A DNA stretch of 64,000 nt from an uncultured bacterium (GCA_905214525.1 CAJMMN010000003.1:1-64000), one strand, 5' to 3'; positions 16,818 to 25,432 are shown, numbered from the stretch's first letter. Numbers and translations are program-made. Notes: generated by a model not told the origin, from the letters alone.

Positions 16818-16857
16818 AGAAAAAGACGGCGGGCCCGAATCTGCTCGGACCCGCCGT
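16818..16857 (-). terminator. Terminator for the flavodoxin-like gene
   Basis: 13-bp stem 16826-16838 with 16845-16857. On the minus strand it is followed by TTTTTCTTTC. It may also slow readthrough from nagA. Confidence 0.8.
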
Positions 16858-16888
16858 ACGGGTTAAACGCTCAAAAGCACCTTTACAG

Positions 16889-17473
16889 TTACAGCTTGCT
16901 AGCGATTTTCTTTGCCGTACGCTTAACGCCGGCCACCAGGCCTCCTGCAGGATGCTCCTTCTCGTATGCTAGGCGCTTCTCGCGCTTGGCGTACTCTTCG
17001 ACGATGATGTCTCCATACTCGTCTTCGATCTTGTCGAAGAAGTCGACGGCACCCTTAATTTCCTCAGCGGTCGGGTGCCCCTTTTGGACACCGCCGGTGA
17101 GTTTGAACGGCCCCCACGTATCAAAGCCGGGGCAGCCGTAGACACCCATAAAGATGGCCTGCCTCATGCGGCAGATGCCATCGATATCCTTGCCGTACCA
17201 CTTGTTTTTGCCACCGTAGGTCATAAGGCCAAACACCTTGTCCTGCGGCTGCAACACGTTAGTGAGCACGCGTGCCATGTCCTTGTCGATCTCGGAGTAA
17301 TAGATGCCCGTGGCGACACCAATCAGATGGTATTCGTGCAGGTTGGGATACTCGTTTTTGCCGAGTGTTTTCACGTCGAGGGTATCGATTTCGGGGTGCG
17401 CCTCGACGATGGCGTCCACGAGCTTTTTCGTATTGCCGTGGTGGCGTGAGGCATAAAGAATGATGGTTCGCAT
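16889..17473 (-). CDS. Flavodoxin-family protein
   Basis: A 194-residue flavodoxin-like protein. The FMN phosphate loop is YASRHHGNTKKLVDAI (residues 7-22), followed by GVATGIYYSEIDKDM and LMTYGGKNKWYGKD typical of the FMN-binding sheet. The C-terminal 35 residues are Lys-rich. ATG 17473 has AAAGG 9 nt upstream; longer starts at 17503 lack one. It could carry electrons for a reductase in this anaerobe, but the partner is not visible. Transcribed opposite to both neighbours. Confidence 0.85.
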   Translation of the reverse strand: MRTIILYASRHHGNTKKLVDAIVEAHPEIDTLDVKTLGKNEYPNLHEYHLIGVATGIYYSEIDKDMARVLTNVLQPQDKVFGLMTYGGKNKWYGKDIDGICRMRQAIFMGVYGCPGFDTWGPFKLTGGVQKGHPTAEEIKGAVDFFDKIEDEYGDIIVEEYAKREKRLAYEKEHPAGGLVAGVKRTAKKIASKL

Positions 17474-17629
17474 AAGAAGGCCTTTCAGCTGTAATTGCAT
17501 CAATGTCTGTATGGTACCCCGTTACATGGCCGGGATACCGGACGCATCGATGAGCGTGCGGGTTTGTCCATTGGTCAGAGCCGAGACGGGTACTTGCGAG
17601 CAAAAAGCAGTTGTTCGAAAGGATGGGCA

Positions 17630-18511
17630 ATGGAATACGCTCTCTCCAACGATTCGATTTCTATTAAGGTGTCCACGGCTGGTGGTTCGTTTACCTCGAT
17701 TGAGGCCGGAGGTCGCGAGTACTTGTGGCAGGGTGACCCCGCCGTGTGGTCCGGCCAGGCGCCGGTCTGCTTTCCGATTTGCGGAGGCCTGCGCGATGGT
17801 AGTGCCATGACGTTTGCCGGGCATCATGTAAAGCTCGCTCGCCACGGCTTTGCGCGCAAGCAGGAGTGGAAGCTGCTGAGCCAAGGCGAGAACGAGTTGG
17901 CTGTGTGTCTGGCGTCCGAGGATAACGCTGCGTTGCTGAGCGATTATCCGTATCCGTTTAGGCTCGTCGCCCGCTATACGCTCGAGGACGCCGCCGTGCG
18001 TGTCTCCTATGAGGTTACCAACGAGGGCACCGAGGACATGCCGTTCTTTATCGGTGGGCATCCCGGCTTTAGGTGCCCGCTCGATGAGGGCGAGGCCTAT
18101 ACGGACTACGAGTTGCGCTTTGAGAAAGAAGAGGCTGCAGAGCTTTGCACCGCTGTCCCTTCGACTGGCTTGATTGACGTGGACAAGCGCTCCAAGAACC
18201 CCATGGTGGGAAAGACGCTGCCCCTGTCGCACGAGCTCTTCGATTTTGCGGAGACCATCTTTGACGTGCTCGAGAGCCGCCAGGTCACGCTTTCCAAAAA
18301 GGGCGAGGACAAGGGCGTTCGCCTGAGCTTTGAGGGCTTCCCATATCTCATTGTGTGGAGCAAGCCCGAGGGTGATTTTGTGGCAGTTGAGCCTTGGGGC
18401 GGCCTTTCGACCTGCTCCGATGAGGACGACGTGCTTGAGCATAAGCGTGGCTGCCTTGTCGCCAAGCCCAAGGAGACCGTCGTTCGCTCGTTCACGATTG
18501 AGATTCTGTAA
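17630..18511 (+). CDS. lacX: LacX-like aldose 1-epimerase family protein, copy 1
   Basis: A 293-residue aldose 1-epimerase-like protein of the LacX branch, often found in tagatose-6-phosphate operons. Family segments seen are AGGREYLWQGDPAVWSG, VCFPICGGLRDG, the conserved ARHGFARKQEW and the FIGGHPGFRCPL His loop. It is presumed to help with sugar-phosphate or galactose anomers, though the precise substrate is not established. ATG 17630 follows GAAAGGA. It is immediately followed by lacC copy 1; the same pair is repeated at 37398-39268. Confidence 0.85.
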   Translation: MEYALSNDSISIKVSTAGGSFTSIEAGGREYLWQGDPAVWSGQAPVCFPICGGLRDGSAMTFAGHHVKLARHGFARKQEWKLLSQGENELAVCLASEDNAALLSDYPYPFRLVARYTLEDAAVRVSYEVTNEGTEDMPFFIGGHPGFRCPLDEGEAYTDYELRFEKEEAAELCTAVPSTGLIDVDKRSKNPMVGKTLPLSHELFDFAETIFDVLESRQVTLSKKGEDKGVRLSFEGFPYLIVWSKPEGDFVAVEPWGGLSTCSDEDDVLEHKRGCLVAKPKETVVRSFTIEIL

Positions 18512-18570
18512 TTCCGTTTTGTCGACTCGTATCGCGAGGCACAAGGAGCCTGCGAGATAAGGAGCTAAAA

Positions 18571-19506
18571 ATGATCCTCACCGTTACGATGAACCCGTCC
18601 GTCGATACACGCTATCAGCTCGATGAGCTCATTATCGACGACGTTAACCGTGTGACGCCCGAAAAGACCGCCGGCGGCAAGGGTCTCAACGTGGCCCGTG
18701 TACTGGGTCAGCTGGGCGACGACGTTGTGGCAACCGGTCTACTCGGCGGCCACATGGGCGCCTACATGGCCGAGCTCATGGATGCCAACGGCATTAAGAA
18801 TGATTTTGTACCCATCAAGGGCGAGACTCGCATTTGCCTTAACATCCTCCACGCCGGCAACCAGACCGAGCTACTCGAGAGCGGCCCGACGATTGCCCCC
18901 GAGGAGCTCGATGCCTTTACCGCCAAGTTCGCCGAGCTTGCGAGCAAGGCCGCTGTCGTTACCATCTCGGGTTCGCTGCCCCGTGGTGTCGAGGCGGGCT
19001 ACTACGCCAAGATCACGGGTATTGCCGAGAACGCCGGCGCCAAGGTGCTGCTCGATACCTCGGGTGCTTCGCTCGAGGCCGCCCTTAAGTCCGAAATTAA
19101 GCCCGAGCTGGTCAAGCCTAACCTGACCGAGATTAACGGCCTTCTGGGCACGAGCTTTACCACCGACGATGTGGACGAGCTCCGCGCCGCGCTCGCCTCT
19201 GATGCCCGCTTCTCCGATATCCCCTGGGTCGTCGTGTCCATGGGCGCTGCCGGCTCCGTGGGCTTCCATAATGGCCGTGCATTCCGCGCCAAGACCCCCG
19301 ATATCCCCGCCGTTAACGCTACGGGCTCTGGCGATTCGACCATTGCCGGCTTCGCGCATGCGATTGCTGCTGGCGCGGATGACGAGACGGTGCTGCGTAC
19401 CGCCAACACCTGCGGCAAGCTCAATGCCATGGATCCCATGACCGGCCATCTGGTCATGGACCGTTGGGACGAGGTCTACAACGGCGTTGTCGTGACCGAG
19501 CTGTAA
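18571..19506 (+). CDS. lacC: Tagatose-6-phosphate kinase (LacC), copy 1
   Basis: A 311-residue PfkB/1-phosphofructokinase-family kinase. It begins with the family strand MILTVTMNPSVDTRY, has EKTAGGKGLNVARVLGQLG for substrate binding and the catalytic anion hole NATGSGDSTIAGFA near residue 250. LacC converts tagatose-6-P to tagatose-1,6-bisphosphate; fructose-1-P kinase activity is the main alternative. Located after lacX, downstream of agaS and nagA, so it should serve GalNAc breakdown. Highly similar to copy 2 at 38333-39268. Confidence 0.88.
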   Translation: MILTVTMNPSVDTRYQLDELIIDDVNRVTPEKTAGGKGLNVARVLGQLGDDVVATGLLGGHMGAYMAELMDANGIKNDFVPIKGETRICLNILHAGNQTELLESGPTIAPEELDAFTAKFAELASKAAVVTISGSLPRGVEAGYYAKITGIAENAGAKVLLDTSGASLEAALKSEIKPELVKPNLTEINGLLGTSFTTDDVDELRAALASDARFSDIPWVVVSMGAAGSVGFHNGRAFRAKTPDIPAVNATGSGDSTIAGFAHAIAAGADDETVLRTANTCGKLNAMDPMTGHLVMDRWDEVYNGVVVTEL

Positions 19507-19536
19507 AAGCCTGGGCGTCGGCCCCGGCATTGCTTG

Positions 19537-19671
19537 CTAGCTCATGTCGACGACAAGTGCGGTAGCATTATGCTGGGGCGCGACGCCGAGTTTGTCGTGT
19601 TCAATCCCGACCTTACCCTGGTCGAGACGTATGTGGGTGGCAACAGCGTCGGTAATGCATTTACCGAGTAG
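19537..19671 (+). pseudogene. 3' fragment of a second nagA-type deacetylase gene
   Basis: An open stretch ending in TAG at 19669-19671 translates to the last ~44 residues of NagA (DDKCGSIMLGRDAEFVVF, then LTLVETYVGGNSVGNAFTE), nearly identical to the C terminus of the intact gene at 15644-16813. The remaining 340 codons are absent and no start site exists. It is best explained as the remnant of a deleted or recombined paralogue between lacC and the YhcH gene. Confidence 0.8.
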
Positions 19672-19703
19672 CTGCCAAATAAACGATCCGAGAGGGGATT
19701 TAG

Positions 19704-20177
19704 ATGATTTACGGTGCATTGGGCGATATCGAGGAGTACCGCGGAATGCTCAAGGGCCTCGACGTGCTGATCGACTGGCTCGAGGAGAACGACCCGGCAC
19801 AGCTCGAGGTCGGCAGCCATCCGATTTTGGGTGAGAAGGTCTTTGCGAACGTCATGTCTCCCACGACGCGTCCCGAGGCTGAGGCTCACTATGAGACGCA
19901 TCAGCGCTATCACGACCTGCAGATCGACGTCGAGGGTCGCGAGGCCTTCAAGGTCGCTACGGGCAGCCTGACGCTGGTCCAGGAGTTTGACGAGAAGGAC
20001 GACTATGATCTGGTCGATTCCGACGCCTCGATCGCCGGCGATCTTGCCGACGACAAATTCGCGCTGTTCGTTGCCGGCGAGCCCCACATGCCCACGCTCG
20101 AGTTCCCGGGCGATGGCGCACAGCCGGTCAAGAAGATCTGCTTTAAGTTGCTTGCCGACGCCTACTGGGAGGAGTAG
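19704..20177 (+). CDS. YhcH/YjgK/YiaL family sugar anomerase-like protein
   Basis: A 157-residue cupin-fold protein of the YhcH/YjgK/YiaL family (NanQ is a member acting on N-acetylneuraminate anomers; others were once called beta-galactosidase subunit beta). Seen are the opening MIYGALGDIEEY, the THQRYHDLQIDVEGRE metal/ligand segment and FALFVAGEPHMPTLE with conserved His. It ends the GalNAc block and may open or mutarotate sugars entering it. A sialic acid role is possible but no nan genes are present here. Confidence 0.85.
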   Translation: MIYGALGDIEEYRGMLKGLDVLIDWLEENDPAQLEVGSHPILGEKVFANVMSPTTRPEAEAHYETHQRYHDLQIDVEGREAFKVATGSLTLVQEFDEKDDYDLVDSDASIAGDLADDKFALFVAGEPHMPTLEFPGDGAQPVKKICFKLLADAYWEE

Positions 20178-20239
20178 CGAGCTGCTCGGCTGAGCTGTTC
20201 GTCTGATGGCGTGATTCCCCTAGGGAAATCACGCTAGGA

Positions 20240-20295
20240 CCCCGCCAAACGGGTTTTCCCTAGGGAAATCACGTTTGGCGGGGTTTTCTGTTTTT
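20240..20295 (+). terminator. Terminator of the GalNAc block
   Basis: 12-bp stem (20240-20251 with 20272-20283) followed by TTTTCTGTTTTT. Two copies of the dyad CCCTAGGGAAATCACG occur in and before it (20227-20233 region and 20258-20273). Confidence 0.8.
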
Positions 20296-20312
20296 GAATA
20301 GGGAAGCCTCAT

Positions 20313-20678
20313 TTATTTGCGAAGAACATCGGCTAGCCGCAGGATTGAAATCATCGACCGATAAGTGAGTTCCACTTTTTCGCCCGCAAGCAGTCGTTTC
20401 GAGCCAATCTCATCTAGCCCCACAAGCCGAGAAAACAGCGGGCCGCTCATCGTGCCATCGTCAATTGATTCCCTTATGGTCTTCAAAACGTCCGTATCAT
20501 GAAGCGATGCCGAGCTGTAGGGGGCAACACGAGCGGAACTCTCAATTAACGACGAGACAAAAGGATGGAGATGCTTTGGACATAGTCCATCAAACACCAC
20601 ATCCCCATTGTCGTTCGAGCCGACCAGGCGCCAAGTATAATGATCGACCCAGTCATCTCCGTCGTATATGGCGTTCAT
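20313..20678 (-). CDS. Hypothetical protein, 121 residues
   Basis: An acidic soluble protein without recognisable motifs. Predicted helices fill the C-terminal half (ending SMISILRLADVLRK). ATG 20678 is chosen because longer in-frame starts run into the upstream gene; the ribosome site is weak (GGGAAG). It lies 14 nt downstream of the secreted-protein gene and is probably co-transcribed with it. Function unknown. Confidence 0.55.
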   Translation of the reverse strand: MNAIYDGDDWVDHYTWRLVGSNDNGDVVFDGLCPKHLHPFVSSLIESSARVAPYSSASLHDTDVLKTIRESIDDGTMSGPLFSRLVGLDEIGSKRLLAGEKVELTYRSMISILRLADVLRK

Positions 20679-20692
20679 GAGCAACTTCCCGT

Positions 20693-21202
20693 CTAGAGAG
20701 AGAAACCTATTTGGACATCGGGGCGCAAGACCGCAATCCATATCGGGCCTGCAGCAGCTCCAACCCAACGCACCACATACGTTCCCTTTCGTACATGTGT
20801 ATCAATCTGCCCCGAAATGCCGGTGAATGCAATTCCAGACCCGTTTGTCGGATAGCAATCGACGTATTTTTGTTTTCCGCTCACAACCTTGTATAGATAT
20901 ATCGTTCCAGCAAAAGAGAAGGGATCGTTCGCAATTTTGTCCGGAAGAACTTGCCACCTCAAAATCCCGCTACCAATATGGTCAAGCTTGACCGTTCCGC
21001 CGTCCCCCTCAAAAGTGGCAAGGGGATTTACCCAAGACTGAGAGTCGGCATCGCCCTCCTTAGCAGTTATCAGCAGACTGCCCGTATAAGACTGCTGAGG
21101 CTCACCTTCAGGACAGACAGCCTCGGCCCAAGAAGGGCCACTCAGGCAGAACAGTCCGAGCAGCATCAATACCAACAAAAGAAAACCCTTAGTTCTTTTC
21201 AT
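20693..21202 (-). CDS. Secreted hypothetical protein
   Basis: A 169-residue protein with a clear Sec signal peptide (MKRTKGFLLLVLMLLGLF as n- and h-region, likely cut after SWAEA). The mature part is beta-rich with two or three Cys, no transmembrane segment and no sorting signal, so it should be released. No family recognised. Codon use is less GC-biased than that of neighbours and several rare-type codons occur, hinting at later acquisition together with the downstream gene. Confidence 0.6.
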   Translation of the reverse strand: MKRTKGFLLLVLMLLGLFCLSGPSWAEAVCPEGEPQQSYTGSLLITAKEGDADSQSWVNPLATFEGDGGTVKLDHIGSGILRWQVLPDKIANDPFSFAGTIYLYKVVSGKQKYVDCYPTNGSGIAFTGISGQIDTHVRKGTYVVRWVGAAAGPIWIAVLRPDVQIGFSL

Positions 21203-21424
21203 CTATATCCCCAACGTCTCTCGACATTTGTATATCGTGACTATTTTAGATCTATATGGCCAATTCGAGCCCTCACCATGGCAATTGTTGCAGCTGGGTT
21301 TCTTTTCATTAAGATTTCACTTTGGTAAATCCCCGCCCCTAAGCATTAAACCCGAAGTCCACCGAGTGGGCCGCTGTTGACGTGGCGATGCTTGGATTGG
21401 CGCGCACGCACTCAAAATCGGCAA

Positions 21425-21448
21425 CAAAAAAGCCGCCCGAAGGCGGCT
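21425..21448 (-). terminator. tRNA terminator
   Basis: 7-bp stem (21431-21437 with 21442-21448) and a six-T run on the minus strand, immediately downstream of the tRNA. Confidence 0.85.
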
Positions 21449-21462
21449 ATCTTGAGCAATGG

Positions 21463-21535
21463 AGCCAGCGACCGGGCTCGAACCGGTGACCCCCGCTTTA
21501 CGAGAGCGGTGCTCTACCAACTGAGCTACGCTGGC
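21463..21535 (-). tRNA. tRNA-Thr (anticodon CGT)
   Basis: A 73-nt tRNA reads on the minus strand from 21535 to 21463, with CCA encoded at 21462-21460. Acceptor stem GCCAGCG/CGCTGGC, D arm GCTC-AGTTGGTA-GAGC, anticodon stem CCGCT/AGCGG with loop CTCGTAA, and T loop TTCGAGC are all intact. Anticodon CGT decodes ACG. Confidence 0.95.
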
Positions 21536-21742
21536 GGCCATGTGATGACGCAACTGAGGCGTCAACGGCTGTCTATGATACGGGACATCGCACATCCGCG
21601 CAAGTGTTCTGACGGCTTTTCTCACTTTAAATGCACTAATATTAGAGGCGTGATGTCTGCAGTGCCCATTTGGTACTTGACCTGCTGTTGAGTTGGTGGC
21701 CGACGTCCCGCTCGTATGGGTCTCAAACAGAATGGGGCAGCC

Positions 21743-22225
21743 ATGGCTCAACCCAAGATCCTTCTCACGCGTATCGATGACCGTTTCATTTACGGGCAAG
21801 ACGTTGAGCTGTGGAACGAAGCCGTGGGTTCCAATCTTGTCTTAATCGTCAACGATGAGATCGCGGCGGATTCGCGCCAATGGGCACCCATGAGGGTGGC
21901 GGCGCCAGAAGGCGTTTGGACGCGGTTTTTCTCGGTGCAAAGGACCATCGACATCATTTATACCGCAACGCCGCGCCAATGGATTCTCATCATGGTGGCG
22001 TCGCCCACGGATGCACTCGCGCTGGTTAAGGGCGGTGTGCCAATAACCAAGATCAGCATCGGCCATATGCGGGCGAGGGAGGGCAAGCGCTCTGCAACGC
22101 CTGCCATTGCCGTAGACGATACGGACATTGCCGCCTTCAAAGAGTTGCAAAAGCTCGGCATAGAGCTAGAAATCCGTTATCTCCCCAGTTCCGCCCCCGA
22201 CCCCATTGGCAATCTGTTCAACTGA
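21743..22225 (+). CDS. Orphan PTS mannose-family IIB paralogue lacking the active-site His
   Basis: A 160-residue protein aligned end to end with the IIB encoded at 10883 (MAQPKILLTRIDDRF, WTRFFSVQRTIDIIY, LVKGGVPITKISIGHM). The active-site motif RLVHGQV has become RFIYGQD, so the phosphorylated His17 is Tyr. The frame is otherwise intact, which argues against simple decay. No IIA, IIC or IID gene is adjacent. It cannot transfer phosphate in the usual way; it could be a regulatory decoy or a recent non-functional duplicate. ATG 21743 matches the paralogue; a longer start exists at 21716. Confidence 0.8.
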   Translation: MAQPKILLTRIDDRFIYGQDVELWNEAVGSNLVLIVNDEIAADSRQWAPMRVAAPEGVWTRFFSVQRTIDIIYTATPRQWILIMVASPTDALALVKGGVPITKISIGHMRAREGKRSATPAIAVDDTDIAAFKELQKLGIELEIRYLPSSAPDPIGNLFN

Positions 22226-22254
22226 TCCCTTGGGGACGGAGGAAAACGGATCAT
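22223..22254. repeat. Interspersed TGATCC...GGATCA repeat, copy 1
   Basis: A 32-bp sequence with TGATCC/GGATCA ends overlapping the stop codon of the IIB paralogue. A second copy in inverse orientation, one mismatch, is at 39570-39601 beside galT. Confidence 0.65.
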
Positions 22255-22292
22255 TTTGCCCTTGCGAGGGATGCGCGCGATGCCGCCTGTCA

Positions 22293-22444
22293 AAAACTAT
22301 GCCCATTTACTACGTTTGATTGGCTATCGTCGAGCATGTTGAATTTGAGATAAACAAAACCGCAGGTATACTGCTCACAAATGTAACAAAAACCGGTGCA
22401 TGGTCGAGCATCCCGGGCTAAACGTAGTAAATGGGCATAGTTTT
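22293..22444. repeat. Long inverted-repeat element, 25-bp perfect arms
   Basis: Arms 22293-22317 and 22420-22444 are perfect reverse complements around 102 bp. The centre contains CGAGCAT next to each arm and AAACAAAACCGCAGGT (22352-22367). The element at 53839-53959 has the same internal order (CGAGCA, CAATAAAATCGCAGGT, CGGCATCCCG), so the two share ancestry although their outer arms are unrelated. No ORF. Confidence 0.8.
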
Positions 22445-22487
22445 GATATGTCACTCATACAGTCACAGAAAAAACGAGCCTAAAAGA

Positions 22488-22525
22488 TGAAAAAGCGCCC
22501 GCTGGCGGTGGTGCCGGCGGGCGCT
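22488..22525 (-). terminator. galM terminator
   Basis: 9-bp stem AGCGCCCGC (22494-22502) with its complement 22517-22525; T run on the minus strand side. Confidence 0.85.
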
Positions 22526-22551
22526 GCTGTGCGATATGTCGCGTTGCGGGC

Positions 22552-23604
22552 TTAGTGCCTCATAAAGTGGTATTCGATCACATTGCTGTAGGGATGGCCC
22601 GGGCCCACAATGCCCTGCGGGAACAGAGGCTGGTGCGGCGTGTCGGGGTACATCTCGGCCTCGAGGGCAAAGCCGGCGCCCCAGCCATAGTTGGCATCGT
22701 CCTTGGCGTGCTCGTCGCCCAGCCAGTTGCCGGTGTAGAGCTGCACGCCCGGGGCAGTGGTGTAGTAGTCCATCTCACGACCGGTCCACATCTCCTCGAC
22801 GTGCATCGCGCGGCGCAGGTTGCGGCCGTACTGATAGCCATCGATGCACAGGCAGTGATCGTAGCCACGGGCCTGCTTGATCTGCGGGTCGTCGGCCTCC
22901 ATGCCGGGTGCGACGGGGCGAAGCTCGCGAAAGTCAAACGGTGTTCCCTCGACCGGAGCAATCTCGCCGGTTGGGATGTTCTGCTCGTTAATGGGCAGGT
23001 AGTGGGCGGCGTTGGCGACAAAGAAATGTTCGCAGTCCATGCCGGCGTTATGGCCTGCAAGGTTAAAGTACGTGTGGTTGGTCATGGACACGTAGGTGGC
23101 GCGGTCGCTCTCGCAGCCATAATCGATGCGGAAGATGCCGGTGTGCGTAACGGTAAACACGGCCGTAAAGGTTCGGTTGCCGGGCAGGCCCAGCTCGCCA
23201 TCCTTAAGCGAGGTGGTCATGCGCACGGCGTTATGGACCTCGTCGAGCTCAACATCCCACACACGTTTGTGCAGACCGTGCTCAAGGTCGCTGTGCAGGT
23301 TGTTGGCGCCCTCGTTGGCGGGCATATGCCAGTCTGTGCCGTCGATGGCGATCGTGGCGCCAGCGGTGCGGTTTGCCACAGGGCCGATGGTCGCGCCAAA
23401 GCAGGCGGGGTTGTCAAAGTAATCCTCGAGCTTATCGAAGCCCAGCACCACATCGCGCACGTTGCCGGCAATGTCGGGCACATCGATACCAAGCACCGTG
23501 GCGCCATAGTCCATAATGCGAACGCAGATCTCGGGCCCGTTGAGGGTGTAACGATGAACGGGGGTACCGCAGGGAGCGGTGCCGAAAAGCTCGGAAGTGA
23601 TCAT
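22552..23604 (-). CDS. galM: Aldose 1-epimerase (galactose mutarotase)
   Basis: A 350-residue GalM. Key parts are the N-terminal GTPVHRYTLNG, the NRTAGATIAIDG sugar site (Asn-Arg), the catalytic His in SMTNHTYFNLAGH, and the catalytic Glu near the C terminus in GAGFALEAEMYPDTP. It interconverts alpha and beta galactose so that GalK can use it. ATG 23604 follows AGGA at 7 nt. It is a single gene with its own terminator, convergent with the IIB paralogue and next to the galactitol-type PTS. Confidence 0.92.
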   Translation of the reverse strand: MITSELFGTAPCGTPVHRYTLNGPEICVRIMDYGATVLGIDVPDIAGNVRDVVLGFDKLEDYFDNPACFGATIGPVANRTAGATIAIDGTDWHMPANEGANNLHSDLEHGLHKRVWDVELDEVHNAVRMTTSLKDGELGLPGNRTFTAVFTVTHTGIFRIDYGCESDRATYVSMTNHTYFNLAGHNAGMDCEHFFVANAAHYLPINEQNIPTGEIAPVEGTPFDFRELRPVAPGMEADDPQIKQARGYDHCLCIDGYQYGRNLRRAMHVEEMWTGREMDYYTTAPGVQLYTGNWLGDEHAKDDANYGWGAGFALEAEMYPDTPHQPLFPQGIVGPGHPYSNVIEYHFMRH

Positions 23605-23728
23605 TTGGTTCCTAACATCGAGGTATTTCCGACAAACTGTAGCGCGAACAGGAGAGATTATCACTACACCCCACTAAAGCAGGGGGTATTTTTCTCAAAA
23701 AAGTGATGATTGTCTTACTGCGGACAAA

Positions 23729-23761
23729 CAAAAAGAAACCCGCCGGGATGCGACGGGTTTC
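23729..23761 (-). terminator. Terminator of the galactitol-type PTS operon
   Basis: GAAACCCG (23735-23742) pairs with CGGGTTTC (23754-23761), T-rich on the minus strand side. Confidence 0.8.
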
Positions 23762-23787
23762 TTCCACAGGGGATATGTGGCAATTGG

Positions 23788-25311
23788 TTAGGCGTTTGCC
23801 TTTGCGGACTCGGCTTCCTTAGCAGCCTTGAGGTCCTCCTCGGTAAACTTGCCGGTGGTGAGCGGCGAGAGGGTGCACTTATCCTGCTTCGCGTACTCGA
23901 TGTTACGGGCGATCATCTGCTTGCGATACCAAGCAAAGAGCGCGACGTACACGGCGATGGCAACGACAGTGGCGATGATCATGGTCACATCGCCCGTGGT
24001 CGCCTTGCCCACGAAGAAGGCCAGGAACTTCTCGACAGGTCCTTCCATGGTGGTCTGAGAAATCAGTCCGGTAACGCCATCGGGGAAAGCGCCGACAGTC
24101 TTAGCGGTAAAGGTGACGAAGTCGGCGACGAGGGTGCCAGCGCCCAGGAAGACGGGCAGCAGGACGGCACCGATAACGACCATGCGGATCACGCGGCCGC
24201 GGGTGACGACGAGCAGTGCCGGCGTCAGGCCCATGGCGATGATGCCACCGAGCGGCAGCAGGCCGTTCCAAGTACCAGTCGGGGAGAGGGGGCAGGGAAC
24301 GTTGGCGAGCAGCAGAGCCTCACCCAGCATGATGGGGGCAAGGATGTTAGCGGCAGCCCAGATCTCGGCGCGGCCGGCGATGAAGGGCCAGTCAAGACCG
24401 ACGTTGAGGGTACGGCCCTGGAGCCACTTGCTGTTGTTGGCAAAGTCGGAGATGCCCTGAGACAGCGGCTCAACGGCTGCGATGAACCAAGAACCGATCA
24501 TCGAGAACAGCTCAAGGCAGGTTGCGGCGGTAAAGGCGAGCGTGCAGATCTGCTGCGGGGTCTGGTGCGAAAGAAGGCCGACGAAGACGCCCAGGTAGAT
24601 ACCAATAGCAAACTTGGAGCCCCAGAAGCCAATCATGTTGTTGAGCTTGGCAGCATCGAAGTCGTACTTATCGAGGAAGGGGAGCACCTTATCGATGATC
24701 TTGTTGAGCAGCATGGCCAGCGGGTTCATCATGTAGTTCATGTGAGTCGTGGTCATGGGGTTCTCCTCGGGAGCACCCAAAAGATCGTTGAAAGTGGGCT
24801 TCATAAGGTCGGAGTTCATGATCTTCATAACACCGACGAAGACGACGAGCAGCGTGGCGACGACAATGTTGGCGCCAAAGTAGATGCAGGCAAGGCCGAC
24901 AAAGGCGAGGTGCCAGACGTCAAAGATGTCGACGTCGATGGTGTTGGTCTTGGCGAGCACGATCATCACGATGTTGACGATGACAAGCACCATCAGGAAG
25001 TACAGCGTGTAGGGAGAACCCCAGGTGATGGTGGCCAGCGGTGCCCAGCCCACGTCGGTGACGGTGAGCTGAAGACCGGTGGACTCAACGAACGTCGTCA
25101 TGGCGCTCGAGAAGGCCGTCGTCAGAATGTTGATGATGGCACCAATACCGGTAATGGCGATGCCGAGCTTAAGACCGCCCTCGAGGGCCTTGGTAAACTT
25201 AACTTTGAAGAGTAGGGCGATAACCGTCAAAACGATGGTCATCATAGGGGCTGCGCCAAGGTCGATCAGCGGCTGAAAGACGGCATTAGCAAACCCGATA
25301 ACTGCGTCCAT
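23788..25311 (-). CDS. gatC: PTS galactitol-family IIC permease
   Basis: A 507-residue membrane protein of the EIIC-Gat family with about ten to twelve helices. It starts with the typical helix FANAVFQPLIDLGAAPMM and contains SGIGAIIN-like and LDWPFIAGRAEIWAAANIL segments. It imports and phosphorylates a hexitol or galactose with the IIB and IIA proteins encoded upstream. In lactic-acid bacteria with a LacR regulator, Gat-type PTSs transport galactose, which would fit the lac genes here; galactitol remains possible. The long antisense frame on the plus strand is a GC-bias shadow. Confidence 0.88.
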   Translation of the reverse strand: MDAVIGFANAVFQPLIDLGAAPMMTIVLTVIALLFKVKFTKALEGGLKLGIAITGIGAIINILTTAFSSAMTTFVESTGLQLTVTDVGWAPLATITWGSPYTLYFLMVLVIVNIVMIVLAKTNTIDVDIFDVWHLAFVGLACIYFGANIVVATLLVVFVGVMKIMNSDLMKPTFNDLLGAPEENPMTTTHMNYMMNPLAMLLNKIIDKVLPFLDKYDFDAAKLNNMIGFWGSKFAIGIYLGVFVGLLSHQTPQQICTLAFTAATCLELFSMIGSWFIAAVEPLSQGISDFANNSKWLQGRTLNVGLDWPFIAGRAEIWAAANILAPIMLGEALLLANVPCPLSPTGTWNGLLPLGGIIAMGLTPALLVVTRGRVIRMVVIGAVLLPVFLGAGTLVADFVTFTAKTVGAFPDGVTGLISQTTMEGPVEKFLAFFVGKATTGDVTMIIATVVAIAVYVALFAWYRKQMIARNIEYAKQDKCTLSPLTTGKFTEEDLKAAKEAESAKANA

Positions 25312-25358
25312 GTCTCCCTCTTTCCTAAAAGAGAATTTCCTTTTCCGTATGTTGCCTT

Positions 25359-25397
25359 AAAAAAGGAAGATGCCGTTCCCGGTCGTCATCTTCCTTT
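25359..25397 (-). terminator. Intra-operon attenuating terminator between IIB and IIC
   Basis: 11-bp stem (25362-25372 with 25387-25397) with a six-T run on the minus strand, located between gatB and gatC. Partial termination here would give more IIB than IIC. Confidence 0.7.
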
Positions 25398-25432
25398 AAG
25401 CCAAAGATTGTGCAGAGCGAAGCTGCAAAAGA

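Noticed and set aside
22555..23706. 383-codon frame on the plus strand
   Set aside because: Antisense to galM, whose family motifs are clear.
23710..25215. 501-codon frame on the plus strand
   Set aside because: Exactly antisense to gatC. Its His/Asp/Gly-rich composition is typical of the mirror of GC-rich coding sequence.
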